From Dechloromonas sp. (GTDB lineage: Bacteria > Pseudomonadota > Gammaproteobacteria > Burkholderiales > Rhodocyclaceae), in NCBI GenBank assembly GCA_011391255.1, contig JAABQV010000015.1, positions 1-64,000 of the forward strand: a DNA stretch of 64,000 nt, given 5' to 3'. Under the pieces are notes generated by a model. That model saw nothing but the letters and a program-made list of their open reading frames with translations. It did no database searches and was not told the DNA's origin. Both the position numbers and the translations under genes were made by a program. Shown here piece after piece: positions 61,780 to 64,000 of this stretch. Position 1 is the stretch's first letter. Every line of letters starts with the position of its first letter.

Positions 61780-63036
61780 ATGAAGCGTGTGGATGATTTC
61801 CGCTTGCAACTTGGCAAGCACGAACTAGTGCCAATTATGATTGGTGGCATGGGTGTTGATATTTCCACGGTTGATCTGGCGGTCGAAGCTGCACGCTTGG
61901 GTGGCGTCGGCCACATCTCAGATGCCATGATTGCAACAGTGACTGATCGTCGCTACAAAACCAAATACGTCAAAGAAAAGCTCGCGCTCTACAAATCCAG
62001 CGTGGCAACCGAGGACAAGTCAGCCGTCAAGTTTGACCTCGGCAAGATTGAAGAGGCGACCCGTCTGCATGTGAACGCAGCGATGGAGCGCAAGCAGGGT
62101 TCCGGCATGATTTTCGTCAACTGCATGGAAAAGCTGACGATGAATGCCCCCAAAGAAACCTTGCGCGTGCGCATGCGTGCTGCGTTGGATGCCGGCATTG
62201 ATGGTATTACGCTGGCCGCTGGCCTGCATTTGGGTTCTTTCGGATTGATCGAAGATCACCCGCGCTTTCGTGATGCACAATTGGGCATCATCGTTTCATC
62301 GGTTCGTGCCCTGCAGATTTTTCTGAAAAAAGTCGCGCGCACCAATCGCCTTCCCGATTATGTCGTCGTCGAAGGCCCGCTAGCTGGAGGTCACCTCGGT
62401 TTCGGCATGGATTGGGCGCAGTACGATCTGGCAACTATTGTTGCCGAGATTGCGCAGTATCTGAAGAACGAAAATCTCTCGATTCCGGTGATTCCCGCCG
62501 GCGGTATTTTTACCGGCAGCGATGCGGTAGGTTTTCTTGAAAACGGCGCCGCTGCCGTTCAGGTTGCAACACGCTTTACCGTTGCCCGCGAGTGCGGTTT
62601 GCCGGCTGATGTTCAGCAACACTATTTCACCGCCGATGAAGACGACATCGTCGTCAATGAAATTTCGCCGACCGGTTACCCGATGCGGATGATCAAGAGC
62701 AGCCCGGCGATTGGCGACGGCATTCGTCCGAATTGCGAAGCCTACGGTTATCTGCTCGACGCCAATGGCAAGTGTGCCTACGTTACGGCCTACAACCGTG
62801 AAGTGGCCGCACATCCGGAAGCGCGCAAGGTTAAGGTGATGGACAAGACTTGCCTGTGCACCCACATGCGTAATTTTGATTTGTGGACTTGCGGGCAACT
62901 GACCCATCGCTTGCGCGACACGACACACCGTCTGGCCGATGGCAGTTATCAGGTGCTCTCAGCCGAGCATGTCTTCAAGGATTACCAGTTCAGCACCGAC
63001 AACAAGATTGCCTTGCCGGCGTCGCAGGAAGGCTGA
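61780..63036 (+). CDS. Nitronate monooxygenase-like flavoprotein
   Basis: 418 residues from ATG at 61780, after AGGA. TIM-barrel NMO fold: PIMIGGMGVDIST, GLHLGSFGLIED, VVVEGPLAGGHLGFG, and VIPAGGIFTGSDAV with GAAAVQVATRF, the FMN phosphate site. The family oxidises nitroalkanes or serves as enoyl reductase partner (PfaD-like); the 418 length and the extended cysteine-rich C-terminus (DKTCLCTHMRNFDLWTCGQ) are unusual for NMO. Specific substrate unknown. Confidence 0.85.
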   Translation: MKRVDDFRLQLGKHELVPIMIGGMGVDISTVDLAVEAARLGGVGHISDAMIATVTDRRYKTKYVKEKLALYKSSVATEDKSAVKFDLGKIEEATRLHVNAAMERKQGSGMIFVNCMEKLTMNAPKETLRVRMRAALDAGIDGITLAAGLHLGSFGLIEDHPRFRDAQLGIIVSSVRALQIFLKKVARTNRLPDYVVVEGPLAGGHLGFGMDWAQYDLATIVAEIAQYLKNENLSIPVIPAGGIFTGSDAVGFLENGAAAVQVATRFTVARECGLPADVQQHYFTADEDDIVVNEISPTGYPMRMIKSSPAIGDGIRPNCEAYGYLLDANGKCAYVTAYNREVAAHPEARKVKVMDKTCLCTHMRNFDLWTCGQLTHRLRDTTHRLADGSYQVLSAEHVFKDYQFSTDNKIALPASQEG

Positions 63037-63046
63037 TTCAGGTAAT

Positions 63047-63778
63047 TTAGACGAACTCAGCCCAAGCCAACTGCGCCAGTGTCGCGGCAAAACTGCCGGA
63101 CACTGGCGCTTTTATTTGCAGCCGGGTTTGCTGCACCGGGTGGGAAATAGTCAGGCTTGTGCAGGCGAGCAGCATTCGCGCGCAGCCAAAATTCCCGGCA
63201 AAAAATCGGTTGTGGATGCCCTTGCCGTGCGTCGCATCGCCGATGATCGGGTGGGCAATGTGTTTGAGATGGCGGCGGATCTGATGCCGCCGTCCACTTA
63301 GCGGTTCCACCTCAAGCAAGGCATAGCGGCTGCTCGGGTAGCGATCGACTGCAATCGGTAGCTCAACCGTCGCCAGGCGTTTGTAGCGGGTCAGAGCCGG
63401 TTGGGCTTCTGTGCTGCTGCGCTCGCCTTTCCACTCGTATTTGTCGCGCTGTCGGGTCAGTGGGTGGTCGATTTCACCAGACCCTGGCGGGTGGCCGCGA
63501 ACCACCGCCAGATAGTTTTTATCGACGTTGCCCTCTTCAAACTGCTTGCCGAGTGCGCTGGCGATTTCGGGGTTGAGCGCAAAAAGCAGTACACCCGAAG
63601 TGCCGCGATCAATCCGGTGTGCTGCCCAGACGTGCTGGCCGATCTGGTCGCGCAACATCTGCACGGCAAAACGGGTTTCGTGGCGATCCAATTCCGAGCG
63701 ATGGACCAGCAAGCCGGAAGGTTTGTCGATCGCGATCAGGTAGTCATCGCGATAGAGAATATTCAGTTCCTCAGGCAA
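63047..63778 (-). CDS. truC: tRNA pseudouridine-65 synthase
   Basis: 243 residues from TTG at 63778, overlapping the stop of the gene before it by eight bases; no ATG exists before residue 41. Isomerises U65 of tRNAs. ILYRDDYLIAIDKPSGLLVHRSELDRHET and HRIDRGTSGVLLFAL with catalytic D57 match E. coli TruC closely. RYALLEVEPLSGRRHQIRRHLKHIAHPIIGDATHGKG is the RluA-family RNA-contact region. Converges with the nitronate enzyme, only ten bases between stops. Confidence 0.92.
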   Translation of the reverse strand: MPEELNILYRDDYLIAIDKPSGLLVHRSELDRHETRFAVQMLRDQIGQHVWAAHRIDRGTSGVLLFALNPEIASALGKQFEEGNVDKNYLAVVRGHPPGSGEIDHPLTRQRDKYEWKGERSSTEAQPALTRYKRLATVELPIAVDRYPSSRYALLEVEPLSGRRHQIRRHLKHIAHPIIGDATHGKGIHNRFFAGNFGCARMLLACTSLTISHPVQQTRLQIKAPVSGSFAATLAQLAWAEFV

Positions 63779-64000
63779 AGAAACGGCTCTTCGCCTCTTC
63801 GGGAATTTCCATGCCGGTGACGTGGGCGCGCTCAAGCAACTCCCAGTAGTAACGGTAGGACGCGCGGTCGTGCAGCTTGCCGGCATGTTGGGTCGGGCCC
63901 CAATCCTTGTTTTGAGCGGCGATAAGAATTTCAGCAGCGGCCTGGACTTCCGAGAAATCCGGGCGCATTGCATCGATGATGGGGAGAATCTGGTTTGGAT
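63771..64000 (-). CDS. C-terminal part of a hypothetical protein (runs off window)
   Basis: Open from the right edge; the stop is at 63771 and the frame reads NQILPIIDAMRPDF, then EILIAAQNKDWGPTQHAGKLHDRASYRYYWELLERAHVTGMEIPEEA. The rest of the protein is outside, so family unknown. The tyrosine-rich YRYYWELLERAHV is the most distinctive element. It is coupled to truC by an eight-base overlap. Confidence 0.6.
   Translation of the reverse strand, partial: PNQILPIIDAMRPDFSEVQAAAEILIAAQNKDWGPTQHAGKLHDRASYRYYWELLERAHVTGMEIPEEAKSRFFA

Overview
The window looks like a chromosomal segment of a betaproteobacterium of the Rhodocyclales (Dechloromonas/Azonexus-like). This is inferred from gene content (pyrophosphate-type phosphofructokinase, RegBA-type redox regulators, AcnB, many c-di-GMP enzymes, bacteriohemerythrin) and moderate-high G+C; no marker gene that would settle the genus is present. 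There is one tRNA (Ser-GCT), no rRNA, no CRISPR array and no intact insertion sequence.

Layout. 1-4789: the 3' end of an envelope/export cluster (glycosyltransferase-methyltransferase, HlyD-like adaptor, M50 protease fused to an adaptor-like domain). 4867-8600: a scar region with a 37-codon ORF, a higBA toxin-antitoxin pair, a P4-type integrase C-terminal remnant, an intact PPi-dependent phosphofructokinase, an integrase N-terminal fragment and a decayed MFS gene. 8611-16556: an outer-membrane protein, tRNA-Ser, two small conserved genes, fadD and a PAS/GGDEF/EAL protein. 16600-21162: thioredoxin-like proteins, argC and a three-gene copper-delivery operon (membrane protein, SCO, PCuAC). 21233-27809: bacteriohemerythrin coupled to a MASE3-PAS-GGDEF-EAL protein, a RegB/RegA two-component pair and an M18 aminopeptidase.

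28165-38092 is a complete zinc-starvation locus. Eleven minus-strand genes (two COG0523 GTPases, a DUF1826 protein, ZnuABC, and a five-gene set resembling Vibrio ZrgABCDE including a ZIP permease) run away from a divergent zur gene, with a perfect 26-bp palindromic Zur-box candidate in between. 38660-40761 holds a stress protein, a flavin-binding-like protein and a DUF456 protein. 40827-49818 is a tightly overlapping twelve-gene operon: a Ca2+/Na+ antiporter that probably starts at CTG, an eight-subunit Mrp/Mbh-like cation-antiporter complex, then a membrane diguanylate cyclase, a lipid kinase and a metallophosphoesterase.

50323-64000: a PIN toxin, a dusC-methyltransferase-YkgJ-MFS operon, acnB, a Phd/VapC-type toxin-antitoxin pair followed by a short internally deleted ghost of acnB, an FMN reductase, a GAF-like protein, psd, rlmF, a nitronate monooxygenase-like enzyme and truC. 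The themes joining the loci are metal supply (Zn, Cu), respiration and redox sensing, cation homeostasis and c-di-GMP signalling.
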